This document shows, piece after piece, positions 26,485 to 35,119 of a stretch of DNA of 64,000 nucleotides. Positions within the stretch are counted from its first letter, which is position 1; each line of letters starts with the position of its first letter. Made by a program: the position numbers and the translations under genes. This stretch comes from JABMMZ01 sp044341025 (GTDB lineage Bacteria > Bacteroidota > Bacteroidia > NS11-12g > UBA955). Location: contig JBIISM010000005.1 of NCBI GenBank assembly GCA_044341025.1, forward strand, positions 62,001-126,000, written 5' to 3'. A model generated the notes under the pieces. That model was not told where the DNA came from. It did no database searches and saw only the letters and a program-made list of their open reading frames with translations.

Positions 26485-27096
26485 TTATAAATTTAGATAT
26501 TCGTCTGTTATATTTTCTTCCGTTTCTTCATCCCATATTTTCGGAGGGTCTGCCTGAGGACCTTCATGCTTAAAAAGAAATGCAAGTACAATGCCTACAA
26601 TGGCACCAAAAAGATGACTCTCCCAACTAACACCCTCTTCTAAGGGAAAAACACCCCAAAGCAATCCACTCTGAAATACTAGGGATAGAAATGCAAAGAC
26701 CAATAGTTTTTTGTTTTTACGGATTAGCCCACTGGTAAATACAAACAATACTAAGGCATATACCAATCCACTTGCGCCAATATGAAAAGCAGAACGTGCA
26801 AATATCCAAATCAATATTCCAGTGAGCAGATGGCTTATTAACGTAACTTTTAATCCAATTTCTTTGTAGAAATAAAAAAGTCCGAATAAGCAGACAAATA
26901 AAGGCAAACTATTTGAACTCAAATGTTCTAAATCTTTATGGACAAAAACTGTTGTAAAGATTCCTGGTAAAAAAGAAAAGTTTCTTGGATAAATTGCCAG
27001 TACCTGTTTTATTTCCGGCCAAGCGAGTCCCGACATAAAAGAGATCAGCATCACAAACAGATAGAAGTACGGGACTAAAAATTTATTTCTTAACAC
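26485..27096 (-). CDS. Rhomboid-family intramembrane serine protease
   Basis: A roughly 203-residue membrane protein with six hydrophobic helices. Rhomboid landmarks are FVHKDLEHLSSNSLPLFV in helix 2 (His and Asn of the oxyanion site), the catalytic serine in HIGASGLVYAL (GxSG, helix 4) and SWESHLFGAIVG in helix 6 with the catalytic His. The C-terminus is an acidic cytoplasmic tail. Rhomboids cleave membrane proteins within or near their transmembrane helix. The reading frame is open further upstream, but that would overlap the divergent UbiA gene and adds no recognisable sequence; I choose a GTG giving the N-terminus (M)LRNKFLVPYF. A TTG at 27120 is the alternative. Confidence 0.83.
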   Translation of the reverse strand: MLRNKFLVPYFYLFVMLISFMSGLAWPEIKQVLAIYPRNFSFLPGIFTTVFVHKDLEHLSSNSLPLFVCLFGLFYFYKEIGLKVTLISHLLTGILIWIFARSAFHIGASGLVYALVLFVFTSGLIRKNKKLLVFAFLSLVFQSGLLWGVFPLEEGVSWESHLFGAIVGIVLAFLFKHEGPQADPPKIWDEETEENITDEYLNL

Positions 27097-27148
27097 CTGT
27101 GATGAACAATTAATTTGCAATATAAAATAATTTTCTGAATATTGAAGT

Positions 27149-28021
27149 GTGAAAAGCCCAATAGAACTTGGTTTGAGAAATCCCATATATATTATTAGAC
27201 CAATTAATTTGTCGCTAATTGCAGCAACAATGCTTGTTGTTTTGTTTAAGTACAAGGATGAATTGGATCCCAATTATTGGTTTCAATCAGTTTTTTTGAT
27301 TTTGCCGGCCATATTAACAGCCGCTGCAGGCTATGTTGTTAATGATATATTTGATTTAGAAACAGATAAAATCAACAAACCAAAAAGCTGCATAGTTGGA
27401 CATAGCTTGAGCGTTAAGTCTGCCTGGATTTTATATGCAATTTTAAATATTTTATCCATTGTGGTTTCTTATTTCCTTAGTCAGCAGTATGCCATTATAA
27501 ATATATCTATTATTGTTATATTGTTTCTGTATTCAGCACAATTAAAAGGTCTGCCATTAATTGGCAATGTCCTTGTTGCACTATGCAGTGCAGCAGTTGT
27601 TGCCATCTGTGTGTTATTAATTGCTTTTGACACCAAACCGGCTATCATGAATTTTACGGGCTATATTATTTTTTCATTCTTTATCAGTTTAATCAGAGAA
27701 CTTGTAAAAGATATGCAAGATGTAGATGGAGATTTGGCCGCCGGCTTGAAAACCTACCCTATAGTTGCTGGAATTAAAGGAACCAAAATAATGATTTACA
27801 TAATTACAGGAATACAAATTATGCTTTGTGGATTGTACAGCTTTTTAAGTTGGGGCTTAGATTTATATGCAGGATCTGTTTTGATGGGAATCATAACGAT
27901 TGGACTTTTGTATTTTATCAACCATATTTCTAAAACCAAATCAAAAGAAGAGTATGGGGCATCAAGCAAATTATTAAAATACATCATGTTTGCAGGCGTA
28001 ATTAACTTAATCTTTGCATAA
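27149..28021 (+). CDS. UbiA-family prenyltransferase (DGGGP synthase-like)
   Basis: A 290-residue membrane prenyltransferase with eight to nine helices. Both aspartate motifs are present: NDIFDLETDKINKP (about 65-78) and KDMQDVDGDLAAGLKTYP, which bind Mg-diphosphate. By its 'D..D..KINKP' type it resembles the Bacteroidota proteins annotated as geranylgeranylglycerol-phosphate geranylgeranyltransferase; the specific substrate is an inference, and a menaquinone or other aromatic acceptor is possible though MenA has a different signature. The start is GTG. Its TAA overlaps the maf ATG by one base (TAATG), so the two are translationally coupled. Confidence 0.85.
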   Translation: MKSPIELGLRNPIYIIRPINLSLIAATMLVVLFKYKDELDPNYWFQSVFLILPAILTAAAGYVVNDIFDLETDKINKPKSCIVGHSLSVKSAWILYAILNILSIVVSYFLSQQYAIINISIIVILFLYSAQLKGLPLIGNVLVALCSAAVVAICVLLIAFDTKPAIMNFTGYIIFSFFISLIRELVKDMQDVDGDLAAGLKTYPIVAGIKGTKIMIYIITGIQIMLCGLYSFLSWGLDLYAGSVLMGIITIGLLYFINHISKTKSKEEYGASSKLLKYIMFAGVINLIFA

Positions 28022-28599
28022 TGGCACCATATTTCAAAAAGAAGATCCTACTGGCTTCTCAGAGCCCCAGGAGACAGCAGTTAATTGCTGACAGCGGTTT
28101 TGATTTGGAGATTATTAAAATAGATGTCGAAGAGGATTTTAATCCTGAGCTTAAGGCAGCAGAAATCCCTGAATATTTGGCAAAGAAAAAAAGCGATGCC
28201 TATACAAAAGAGTTATCAGATGATTCATTATTGGTAACAGCCGATACCATTGTATGGGTAAATGGACATGTATTAAATAAACCTAGTACACTTCTTGAAG
28301 CCAAGGAAATGTTGAAGACATTGTCTTCAAATGTTCATACAGTTTATACGGGTGTTTGCGTGAAATCAAACAGTAATACGATTGTTTTTTCTGAATCAAC
28401 CAATGTTTATTTTAATTCTTTAAGCGATGAAATGATAAACTATTATTTAGAAAATTATTCCCCTTTGGATAAGGCAGGTGCCTATGGAATACAAGAGTTT
28501 ATAGGGTATGTAGGCATTCAAAAAATCGAAGGCTGTTACTACAATGTGATGGGCTTTCCAGTTTCTCGGTTTATACACGAGCTACAAGCAATGCAATAG
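28021..28599 (+). CDS. maf: Maf-like nucleoside triphosphate pyrophosphatase
   Basis: A 192-residue cytoplasmic pyrophosphatase of the Maf/HAM1-like fold that hydrolyses non-canonical or excess nucleotides (dTTP, UTP, modified pyrimidines) to monophosphates. Signature: LLASQSPRRQQLI near the N-terminus (SxRR), the catalytic acid in LVTADTIVWVNG, NKP, and DKAGAYGIQEF near the end, all matching the YhdE-type subgroup. Length is typical. The coupling with a UbiA gene recurs in Bacteroidota genomes as far as I recall, without a known functional link. Confidence 0.93.
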   Translation: MAPYFKKKILLASQSPRRQQLIADSGFDLEIIKIDVEEDFNPELKAAEIPEYLAKKKSDAYTKELSDDSLLVTADTIVWVNGHVLNKPSTLLEAKEMLKTLSSNVHTVYTGVCVKSNSNTIVFSESTNVYFNSLSDEMINYYLENYSPLDKAGAYGIQEFIGYVGIQKIEGCYYNVMGFPVSRFIHELQAMQ

Positions 28600-28733
28600 G
28601 ATGTTTGTTTTCGCCTTAATATAAGATGCATCTCATCATTCAAGAAAGTCGGATTATTGCCTTAAACTGGAATGGTAAAGTTTATAAAACAAAAATTCTT
28701 ACCTATTAGTGAAGCTTTAGGCGATAAAATTGA

Positions 28734-28741
28734 TATTTTTG
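28734..28741 (+). promoter_or_regulatory. -7 element before the PKD/T9SS gene
   Basis: TATTTTTG, full TAnnTTTG match, 13 bases before the ATG. Confidence 0.5.
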
Positions 28742-28754
28742 TTGTCTATAGATT

Positions 28755-29846
28755 ATGAAAAGATTTTACTTTTTACTGTTTTGTTTGATTGCTTCTGCAT
28801 CTATTCAAGCTCAACCACCTTGTCAATTGTCATTGGATTCAATTTATATTGACCAAGCTGCAAGCAATTGCAACCATTTGTATTTCAAGTATAAAGTTTC
28901 AGGAGGCACTGCAAGTTCATACAATTGGACGTATGGGGATGGCAATGGCTGTGGTTGTATCAAACCAAAAAATTTTTACACTAAGAATGGCACTTATCAA
29001 GTATGTGGTAAAATACAGGATGCAAATGGTTGCAAAGACTCATTGTGTATTACAGTGAATGTTAATTGCACCAATCCATGTGATTTGAGTGAAATAGGCA
29101 TTTATTCTTTCGATACGGTAAGTTACAATTGCAATGAGTATGAGTTTGTGTCTTTTGTTAGTCCAAATGCCAAACGCATCGTATGGGAGTTTGGCGATGG
29201 CGACTCTTCTAATAGCAAGTATGCCTTGCACACGTTCAATAAAAATGGAAATTTTAAGGTTAGATTAATTGTGCAAGATTCAATTTCATGCGGAGATACT
29301 GCCAATTTGGATATAACCATCAATTGTGACCAGAAAGCGCCTTGTGATTTTAAAATCAATAAAATGGATAGCATTTCTAAAGGAAATTGTAAAACCAAAG
29401 GTTTTGAGTTGAAGTGTACTAAAACCCCTAAGGATGTGAAATGGCATTATGGCGATGGCAATTCTGAAACCTCAGGACAGAAGGTTCAACATTCGTATAA
29501 AGATACTGGAATCTATATTGTATGCGCTATAGCAACAGATAGTGTTGGCTGCCTAGATACCATTTGTTTGTCTATTAAAATTACCTGTCCTAAGTCGAAT
29601 AGCTTGCATTTTTCAAGCATTGATCAGGCAATTATTTATCCATCTCCGTTTTCGAGTTATCTCAATATAAAACTTGAATCAGATGCTTCTATTGCGGTGT
29701 ATGATCAAAAGCAGGCGATAGTTTATGAATCAGATTTCAAAAGTGGAATTGTTAATTTAGATTTAAGTAAATTAAGCAGCGGACTTTATTTTATTTCAAT
29801 AAAGACTTCAGAAACACTTCAGTTTTATAAAATTTTTAAAGAATAA
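28755..29846 (+). CDS. Secreted PKD-repeat protein with T9SS sorting domain
   Basis: A 363-residue exported protein. After a signal peptide (about 1-20, ending IQAQ) come three PKD-like beta-sandwich repeats of about 90 residues, each with the diagnostic turn: WTYGDGNG, WEFGDGDSS and WHYGDGNS. Each repeat ends in a cysteine-containing strand (e.g. CITVNVNC, LDITINC, LSIKITC), so the repeats are probably disulfide-stabilised. Residues about 290-363 (IYPSPFSSYLNIKL...LDLSKLSSGLYFI) form a type IX secretion C-terminal sorting domain. PKD repeats usually mediate adhesion or carbohydrate/protein contact at the cell surface. No enzymatic domain is present. Confidence 0.9.
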   Translation: MKRFYFLLFCLIASASIQAQPPCQLSLDSIYIDQAASNCNHLYFKYKVSGGTASSYNWTYGDGNGCGCIKPKNFYTKNGTYQVCGKIQDANGCKDSLCITVNVNCTNPCDLSEIGIYSFDTVSYNCNEYEFVSFVSPNAKRIVWEFGDGDSSNSKYALHTFNKNGNFKVRLIVQDSISCGDTANLDITINCDQKAPCDFKINKMDSISKGNCKTKGFELKCTKTPKDVKWHYGDGNSETSGQKVQHSYKDTGIYIVCAIATDSVGCLDTICLSIKITCPKSNSLHFSSIDQAIIYPSPFSSYLNIKLESDASIAVYDQKQAIVYESDFKSGIVNLDLSKLSSGLYFISIKTSETLQFYKIFKE

Positions 29847-30452
29847 TTAAATGCTATAGGGAACCCTGGCGGTTAATGATCTACCAAGGGTTATTTCGTC
29901 GGTATACTCCAATTCACTGCCAACTGAAATGCCTTTGCTTATGGTACTTATTTTAAGGTTAAATTTCTGAAGTTTTCTCGCCAAGTAGAATGAGGTGGTG
30001 TCACCTTCAATATTTGCATTTAATGCGATGATAATTTCTTCAGCTGGATTTGTGTTTAATCGATCCACCAAGGCTTCAATATTTAATTCATCTGGACCCA
30101 CCCCATCGATGGGCGATATCAAACCCCCAAGCACATGGTATAATCCATTGAATTGAGCTGTGTTTTCGATGGCCATAACATCCATCATATCTTCAACCAC
30201 ACAGACAATGCTTTTATTGCGGTTTACGCTGTTACAGATGCTGCAAACAGGCGTATCGCTAATATTACAGCACACAGTACATTGCATTAACTCTGTCTTT
30301 AATTTAAACAAAACATTGGCGAGATTTTCTGCTTCTTCGTTCGGGCGTTTCAATAAATACATCACCATCCGTAAGGCACTTCGTTTTCCAACTCCTGGAA
30401 ATCCAGAAAGTGCTTCAACTGCGTTCTCTATTGTTTTTGAAGAAAAATTCAA
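29847..30452 (-). CDS. recR: Recombination protein RecR
   Basis: A roughly 201-residue RecFOR-pathway protein that helps load RecA at single-strand gaps. Order of domains: helix-hairpin-helix GFPGVGKRSALR, C4 zinc finger CTVCCN...CSIC, Toprim domain starting IVCVVEDMMDV, and a C-terminal part ending RSLTARVPYSI. I place the start at the TTG giving (M)NFSSKTIENAV, because RecR proteins begin at that point and because two overlapping -7 elements (30459-30474) would otherwise fall inside the coding region. The longer TTG start at 30461 is less likely. It is convergent and directly abutting the PKD gene. Confidence 0.93.
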   Translation of the reverse strand: MNFSSKTIENAVEALSGFPGVGKRSALRMVMYLLKRPNEEAENLANVLFKLKTELMQCTVCCNISDTPVCSICNSVNRNKSIVCVVEDMMDVMAIENTAQFNGLYHVLGGLISPIDGVGPDELNIEALVDRLNTNPAEEIIIALNANIEGDTTSFYLARKLQKFNLKISTISKGISVGSELEYTDEITLGRSLTARVPYSI

Positions 30453-30458
30453 ATCGCG

Positions 30459-30474
30459 CAAAATTACAAAATTA
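30459..30474 (-). promoter_or_regulatory. Double -7 element upstream of recR
   Basis: TAATTTTG occurs twice back to back on the minus strand (30467-30474 and 30459-30466), both full TAnnTTTG matches. The nearer one is 6 bases before the chosen TTG start, so transcripts would be leaderless or nearly so. Confidence 0.5.
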
Positions 30475-30519
30475 ATCTTTGCCGTAAGATTAGATTATTG
30501 CTTATTTTAAGAATAGACA

Positions 30520-31668
30520 CTATTGCCGGTCAAAAAAATACTCAATACCTTTGGCGTCAATCACTCCAACATTTCCATTGTATACGATATAGGCGAATCC
30601 ATTGTTAAAATTATAGGCCATAGAATATTTGGGTTTGATAATTGTTTGACAATTTTGATTGACATACCCCCAATTGCCTTCCTTGTCCCTAAAGGGCAAA
30701 AGTCCGTTTCCAAATTCGCCTACTTGGGTAGGCTTTTGCTGAAATTGACCTTGCACATAATAGTTGCTGTCTACTATCCTAATATCGGACATGTAATAAC
30801 CAATAGCTCCAAGAAATAGTGAATCCTTTAAATGTCGAGCGCTGGCATACAATGGTGAAGTTCTTTTGTGTTTATCTATAAAATAATAATCCCAACCAAT
30901 CTCATTTTTGGTTTTAATGATGGCTTTTCCATCTAAAAATTCTTTTTCTAATGCGATGTATTCAGAATAATCGAGAGAATCAATTGTAAAATGACTTAAA
31001 ATAATTTTACCTGAGGTATCAATAAACTCTAGGTAGCTTGTATTGATTTTTTCTCCAGTAGAATTTCTTTGTTTTGTAACATAGACGGGCGCCAGGCCCT
31101 CGCTAAATATGCCCGCAGCTTGAATAGAATCTGGCAGTACAAGTGTTTTGCCTTTATGATTGATATAAAAGTATTTTCCCTTTGATATTGCCATAAGCAT
31201 ACCTGATTTAAAATAAAGACTTGAGGTGTCGAAGTCAGGTTTTCTAATCCAATTTCCAAAGAGATCTATAATGCCTAATTTTTTATTAATTGCCACTACT
31301 GCCAATCCTTCCGAAAAATTTTCGGCAGCATCAAAAGTTTGGTTTATTGCTACTTTACCAAAATCATTGATGTAATAGCAGTTTCCCGAAGCAAATAGAA
31401 CGGGACAAAGGTTGTTAATAAAAGTTCCGTAGTGCTTTATGGCCGTCGTTACAATGTTTCCGGTTTTATTTATTCCATAAAAAAAGGAATCTTTTTTTAC
31501 GAAGGCTAGGTTGTTATTGAAAAAATCCGCAAAATCAAATTGAGCCTTAATTTTGATTACTCTATTTGTATCGCAGTACCCCCATTGTTTATTTATTCTA
31601 AATGGTATTAATTGCCCTATAGAGGTCAATGAAATATTAAGTAAAATGATACAGAGTAATAAACGCAT
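30520..31668 (-). CDS. Exported WG-repeat protein
   Basis: A 382-residue protein with a signal peptide (about 1-18, ending TSIGQ) and a series of WG (KWG-like) beta repeats of about 45-50 residues. Clear copies are NKQWGYCDTNRVIKIKAQFD at the N-terminus, KKLGIIDLFGNWIRKPDFD in the middle, KEGNWGYVNQNCQTIIKPKY and NGNVGVIDAKG at the end. WG-repeat proteins probably form a propeller or solenoid and occur widely in Bacteroidota; no enzymatic motif is seen and the function is unknown. The gene is alone on its strand between recR and the epimerase. Confidence 0.85.
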   Translation of the reverse strand: MRLLLCIILLNISLTSIGQLIPFRINKQWGYCDTNRVIKIKAQFDFADFFNNNLAFVKKDSFFYGINKTGNIVTTAIKHYGTFINNLCPVLFASGNCYYINDFGKVAINQTFDAAENFSEGLAVVAINKKLGIIDLFGNWIRKPDFDTSSLYFKSGMLMAISKGKYFYINHKGKTLVLPDSIQAAGIFSEGLAPVYVTKQRNSTGEKINTSYLEFIDTSGKIILSHFTIDSLDYSEYIALEKEFLDGKAIIKTKNEIGWDYYFIDKHKRTSPLYASARHLKDSLFLGAIGYYMSDIRIVDSNYYVQGQFQQKPTQVGEFGNGLLPFRDKEGNWGYVNQNCQTIIKPKYSMAYNFNNGFAYIVYNGNVGVIDAKGIEYFFDRQ

Positions 31669-31705
31669 GGTTGTGTTAAAGATAGTTATTATATGAATTA
31701 GTTGC

Positions 31706-32107
31706 CTATTTTAAATCTGAACAAATTTCTACCAGAACGCCGTTGGTGCTTTTTGGATGTGCAAAGGCAATTTCTTTATTGTCAGCACCTGGTTTAGCTT
31801 TTTCATGAATCATTTCAAAACCTTCCATTTTCAGTCTAGCAATTTCATTATTGGTGTCGTCAGATGCAAATGCGATATGGTGTATGCCTTCCCCTTTTTT
31901 CTCAATAAATTTAGAAATAGGGCTTTCGTCGTTTGTGGCTTGTAATAATTCAATTTTTGTTTCTCCGATCATAAAAAAACTAGTAATAACACCCTCGCTT
32001 TCAACTGATTCGGATTTATATGGTTCGCAATTCAACAGTTTACTAAATAATTTATTGGATAGCTCTAAATTTTTCACAGCTATTCCAATGTGTTCTATTT
32101 TTTTCAT
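31706..32107 (-). CDS. mce: Methylmalonyl-CoA epimerase
   Basis: A 133-residue VOC-superfamily enzyme interconverting (R)- and (S)-methylmalonyl-CoA in propionate metabolism. Metal ligands and catalytic acids fit the family: His6 in IEHIGIAV, the EGIHHIAF motif in the middle and Glu near the end in GVLVEICSD. Length and the ETKIELLQ strand are typical. Together with the B12-dependent ribonucleotide reductase it suggests the cell uses or imports cobalamin, since methylmalonyl-CoA mutase also needs B12. Confidence 0.93.
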   Translation of the reverse strand: MKKIEHIGIAVKNLELSNKLFSKLLNCEPYKSESVESEGVITSFFMIGETKIELLQATNDESPISKFIEKKGEGIHHIAFASDDTNNEIARLKMEGFEMIHEKAKPGADNKEIAFAHPKSTNGVLVEICSDLK

Positions 32108-32233
32108 TCAACAAAATTCAATGAAAACCCTCTTAAAACCAAATTATCACGAAACTGTTGTTATACTTCAAATTCTATCCGCTTTGTTTTTAATAAGATA
32201 TAGAGAATTTCAATATTGATTTTGCAATTTTAA

Positions 32234-32264
32234 ATTGAGAATTATGAACTTTGGCTTACATTTG
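32234..32264 (+). promoter_or_regulatory. isc operon promoter
   Basis: TTG (32235-32237) followed after 19 bases by TACATTTG (32257-32264), a full Bacteroidota -33/-7 pair. The iscS ATG lies 28 bases downstream of the -7 box. No IscR-type site was identified. Confidence 0.65.
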
Positions 32265-32292
32265 CATATTAGAATTAGTCTAAATAAGAATT

Positions 32293-33507
32293 ATGTTAAA
32301 CCTGCCAATATACCTCGATAACAATGCGACGACCCCTATGGACCCTCGGGTTTTGGACGCAATGTTACCGTTTTTTATAGAAAATTTTGGGAATGCTGCG
32401 AGTAGAAATCATGCTTTTGGATGGAAAGCGGAAGAAGCTGTCGATTATGCTAGAGAGCAAATAGCAGCTTTAATAAATGCTGATTCTAAAGAAATTATCA
32501 TTACCAGTGGTGCCACAGAGTCCAATAATTTGGCAATTAAAGGTGTTTTTGAGATGTATGCAGACAAGGGAAATCACTTTATTACAGTTGAAACTGAACA
32601 TAAAGCTGTTTTGGATACCTGTAAACACCTTGAGAAATTAGGTGCAGAGGTAACTTATTTGCAAGCAGCAGAAGATGGTTTAATTACCGTAGAGCAAGTT
32701 GCCGCAGCAATTAAACCGAATACGGTTTTGGTTACAGTGATGTATGCCAACAATGAAATTGGTGTTATTCAACCGATAAAGGAAATTACTGAACTGTGTA
32801 AGAGTAAAGGCATACTTTTTCACACCGATGCAACTCAAGCAGTTGGAAAAATTAAAGTCGATGTAATTGCTGATGGCATAGATTTAATGAGCTTTACTGG
32901 CCATAAAATGTACGGTCCTAAAGGCGTAGGTGTTTTATACGTTAGAAGAAAGAATCCAAGGGTTAAAGTTACTGCACAAATGGATGGCGGAGGGCATGAA
33001 AGAGGAATGAGAAGCGGAACTTTGAACGTTCCGAGTATTGTAGGTATGGGAAAAGCTTGTGAACTTTCCCGTTTAGAAATGGATGCAGACGCCAGTAGAC
33101 TAAGTAAAATGAGAGATCGCCTGGAAAAAGAATTACTTACAATTGAAGAGTCTTATATCAATGGCAACATCGAGCATAGATTGCCTCATGTAAGCAATAT
33201 GTCGTTCAAATATGTAGAAGGTGAAGGTTTGATTATGGGTGTAAAAAACATTGCTGTGTCTTCGGGTTCAGCATGCACCAGTGCGAGTTTAGAACCCAGT
33301 TATGTTTTAAAAGCATTGGGCTTAGACGATGAATTGGCGCACTCTTCATTGCGGTTTGGATTGAGCAAATTTACGACCGATGAGGAAATAGATTATGCAA
33401 TTAACCACGTGAAAGAAGCGGTTGAGAAATTAAGAGAAATGAGCCCACTTTGGGAAATGTTTAAAGAAGGAATAGATTTAAAGACTATTCAATGGGCAGA
33501 ACACTAA
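32293..33507 (+). CDS. iscS: Cysteine desulfurase IscS
   Basis: A 404-residue PLP enzyme that removes sulfur from cysteine and passes the persulfide to IscU. The N-terminus reads YLDNNATTPMDP, PLP Lys205 lies in SFTGHKMYGPKG, and the mobile catalytic Cys328 is in SSGSACTSASLEPS, the group I (IscS/NifS) signature with the long loop. Cys328 coincides with the E. coli position. It is the first gene of iscS-iscU-iscA. No iscR, hscA/hscB or fdx follows, so this is a compact isc set. Confidence 0.96.
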   Translation: MLNLPIYLDNNATTPMDPRVLDAMLPFFIENFGNAASRNHAFGWKAEEAVDYAREQIAALINADSKEIIITSGATESNNLAIKGVFEMYADKGNHFITVETEHKAVLDTCKHLEKLGAEVTYLQAAEDGLITVEQVAAAIKPNTVLVTVMYANNEIGVIQPIKEITELCKSKGILFHTDATQAVGKIKVDVIADGIDLMSFTGHKMYGPKGVGVLYVRRKNPRVKVTAQMDGGGHERGMRSGTLNVPSIVGMGKACELSRLEMDADASRLSKMRDRLEKELLTIEESYINGNIEHRLPHVSNMSFKYVEGEGLIMGVKNIAVSSGSACTSASLEPSYVLKALGLDDELAHSSLRFGLSKFTTDEEIDYAINHVKEAVEKLREMSPLWEMFKEGIDLKTIQWAEH

Positions 33508-33539
33508 TATATTAAAAAAATTAAATTAAATAAAAAATT

Positions 33540-33956
33540 ATGGCATATTCAGAAAAAGTCATTGATCATTATAGCAATCCAAGAAATATTGGAACATTAG
33601 ATAAATCGAGCAAACAAGTTGGAACAGGTCTTGTTGGTGCCCCTGAATGTGGAGATGTTATGCGTCTTCAAATTGAGGTAGATGAGGTAACAGGGATCAT
33701 TAAAGATGCTAAATTCAAGACCTTTGGTTGCGGAAGCGCAATCGCCTCTTCGAGCCTAGCAACCGAGTGGCTTAAAGGCAAATCAGTTGATGACGCATTG
33801 AAAATTGACAACATGGATATCGTTGAAGAATTGGCTCTTCCACCAGTAAAAATACACTGTAGTGTATTGGCCGAAGATGCTATTAAATCAGCCATTAACG
33901 ACTACAGAACTAAAAATGGACTAAGTCCAATTGAAGACAATAAGAAACATTATTAA
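33540..33956 (+). CDS. iscU: Fe-S cluster scaffold IscU
   Basis: A 138-residue scaffold on which [2Fe-2S] clusters are built. The three cluster cysteines are present: Cys37 (PECGD), Cys64 (FGCGSAIASSS) and Cys107 (IHCSVLAEDA), plus Asp39. The LPPVK motif (100-104), the HscA chaperone recognition site, is intact even though no hscA gene is in the window. The gene lies 32 bases after iscS. Confidence 0.96.
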   Translation: MAYSEKVIDHYSNPRNIGTLDKSSKQVGTGLVGAPECGDVMRLQIEVDEVTGIIKDAKFKTFGCGSAIASSSLATEWLKGKSVDDALKIDNMDIVEELALPPVKIHCSVLAEDAIKSAINDYRTKNGLSPIEDNKKHY

Positions 33957-33967
33957 TATTATTCGAC

Positions 33968-34303
33968 ATGTCAGCAGGAATTACTATTTCAGAAGAAGCG
34001 ACTAAAAAAGTACATCAATTGATGTCTGAAGAAAAAATGGGTCCAGATTATTTTGTTCGTGTTTCAGTGAAAGGCGGCGGATGCAGTGGCTTGAGTTATG
34101 ATTTAGACTTTGATAATGAGGGAAAAGAGTCTGATCAAGAGTTTATCATTGGGGATGTCAAAATAGTTTGCGATCTAAAAAGTTACCTTTATTTGGCTGG
34201 AACGGAATTAGATTTTACAGATGGTTTGAATGGAAAAGGATTTAATTTCATCAATCCCAATGCAAAAAGAACTTGCGGATGCGGTGAAAGTTTCGCCGTT
34301 TAA
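33968..34303 (+). CDS. iscA: A-type Fe-S carrier (IscA/HesB family)
   Basis: A 111-residue A-type carrier that passes Fe-S clusters to targets. The three conserved cysteines are seen in GGGCSGLSY and the C-terminal CGCGESF. Spacing and length match IscA/ErpA/SufA, which cannot be separated by eye; the position after iscU favours IscA. It is 11 bases downstream of iscU and should be cotranscribed. Confidence 0.93.
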   Translation: MSAGITISEEATKKVHQLMSEEKMGPDYFVRVSVKGGGCSGLSYDLDFDNEGKESDQEFIIGDVKIVCDLKSYLYLAGTELDFTDGLNGKGFNFINPNAKRTCGCGESFAV

Positions 34304-34314
34304 AAAACATTAAA

Positions 34315-35046
34315 ATGCCCACTATATTTAAGAAGCTAAGTATTTTACTTGGCTTTTTTATTTTCAATTACAATCTAAGTGCCCAATATGCATATAAATA
34401 CAGGCCATTTTTAGACCCGGCAATGGCAGTAGGAAGCGGACTTGTTTTTACTTCCAGTCTTATAGCTCAGAAGCAAATTAAGCCCTTAGACGATAAAATT
34501 ATATTAGGACTTAATATAAATGATGTCAATCGATTTGATCGAATTGCTTGTTCTCAATGGAGTCCTAATACAGCAAGATTAAGCGATGGATTGGCTTTAA
34601 GCACTGGGCTAATGTATTCTTATTTTTTGTTTCATCCCGAGACCCGCAAAGAAAGTATGAACATTGCGGGTGTCGCATTTCAAAGTTTATTGTTGTCGCA
34701 GTCACTATCAAGCGCTTTTAAACTTACTTGCAGGAATAGGCCATATTTATACAATCAATCGGTTAGCATTGACGAAAAAAGGAAGATAGATGCACGGTTG
34801 TCATTTTTTTCAGCCCATACTTCTACCGTTTCGTCTTTATGCTACAGCTTTGCTTTTGCGCACAGCGTATACAATCCCAATAAGAATCAAACAGGGATTT
34901 GGATTGGGGCTATAACAATTCCAGCTATTGAGGGCTTTCTAAGGGTAAAGGCTGGCAAACACTATCCAAGTGATGTAATTACAGGTTATTTGGTGGGTTT
35001 GGGATCCTCTTTTATCATGCATTACTTGCATAAAAAGAGAATATAA
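34315..35046 (+). CDS. PAP2-family membrane phosphatase
   Basis: A 243-residue membrane protein of the type 2 phosphatidic acid phosphatase family. The three active-site motifs are recognisable: FKLTCRNRP (K-x6-RP), FFSAHTSTVSSLC (PSGH variant with SAH) and RVKAGKHYPSDVITGYLVG (SRxxxxxHxxxD variant, with Arg, His and Asp kept). Such enzymes dephosphorylate lipid phosphates or undecaprenyl diphosphate at the outer face of the inner membrane. The N-terminus is signal-like (ending NLSAQ). It starts 12 bases after iscA, apparently a passenger in the isc transcript. Confidence 0.87.
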   Translation: MPTIFKKLSILLGFFIFNYNLSAQYAYKYRPFLDPAMAVGSGLVFTSSLIAQKQIKPLDDKIILGLNINDVNRFDRIACSQWSPNTARLSDGLALSTGLMYSYFLFHPETRKESMNIAGVAFQSLLLSQSLSSAFKLTCRNRPYLYNQSVSIDEKRKIDARLSFFSAHTSTVSSLCYSFAFAHSVYNPNKNQTGIWIGAITIPAIEGFLRVKAGKHYPSDVITGYLVGLGSSFIMHYLHKKRI

Positions 35047-35119
35047 AAAAGGCCCTAATTAAGGGGCTTCCACAAAACCAATAAAAACCATAAAAATATC
35101 TGCAAAATTAAATATGACA

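Noticed and set aside
26485..27273. Longer rhomboid reading frame starting at 27273
   Set aside because: It would overlap the divergent UbiA gene by 125 bases and adds residues without rhomboid features; a start near 27096 (or 27120) is better.
28626..28709. 27-codon forward ORF between maf and the PKD gene (MHLIIQESRI...)
   Set aside because: Too short, no family match, no separate promoter or ribosome site.
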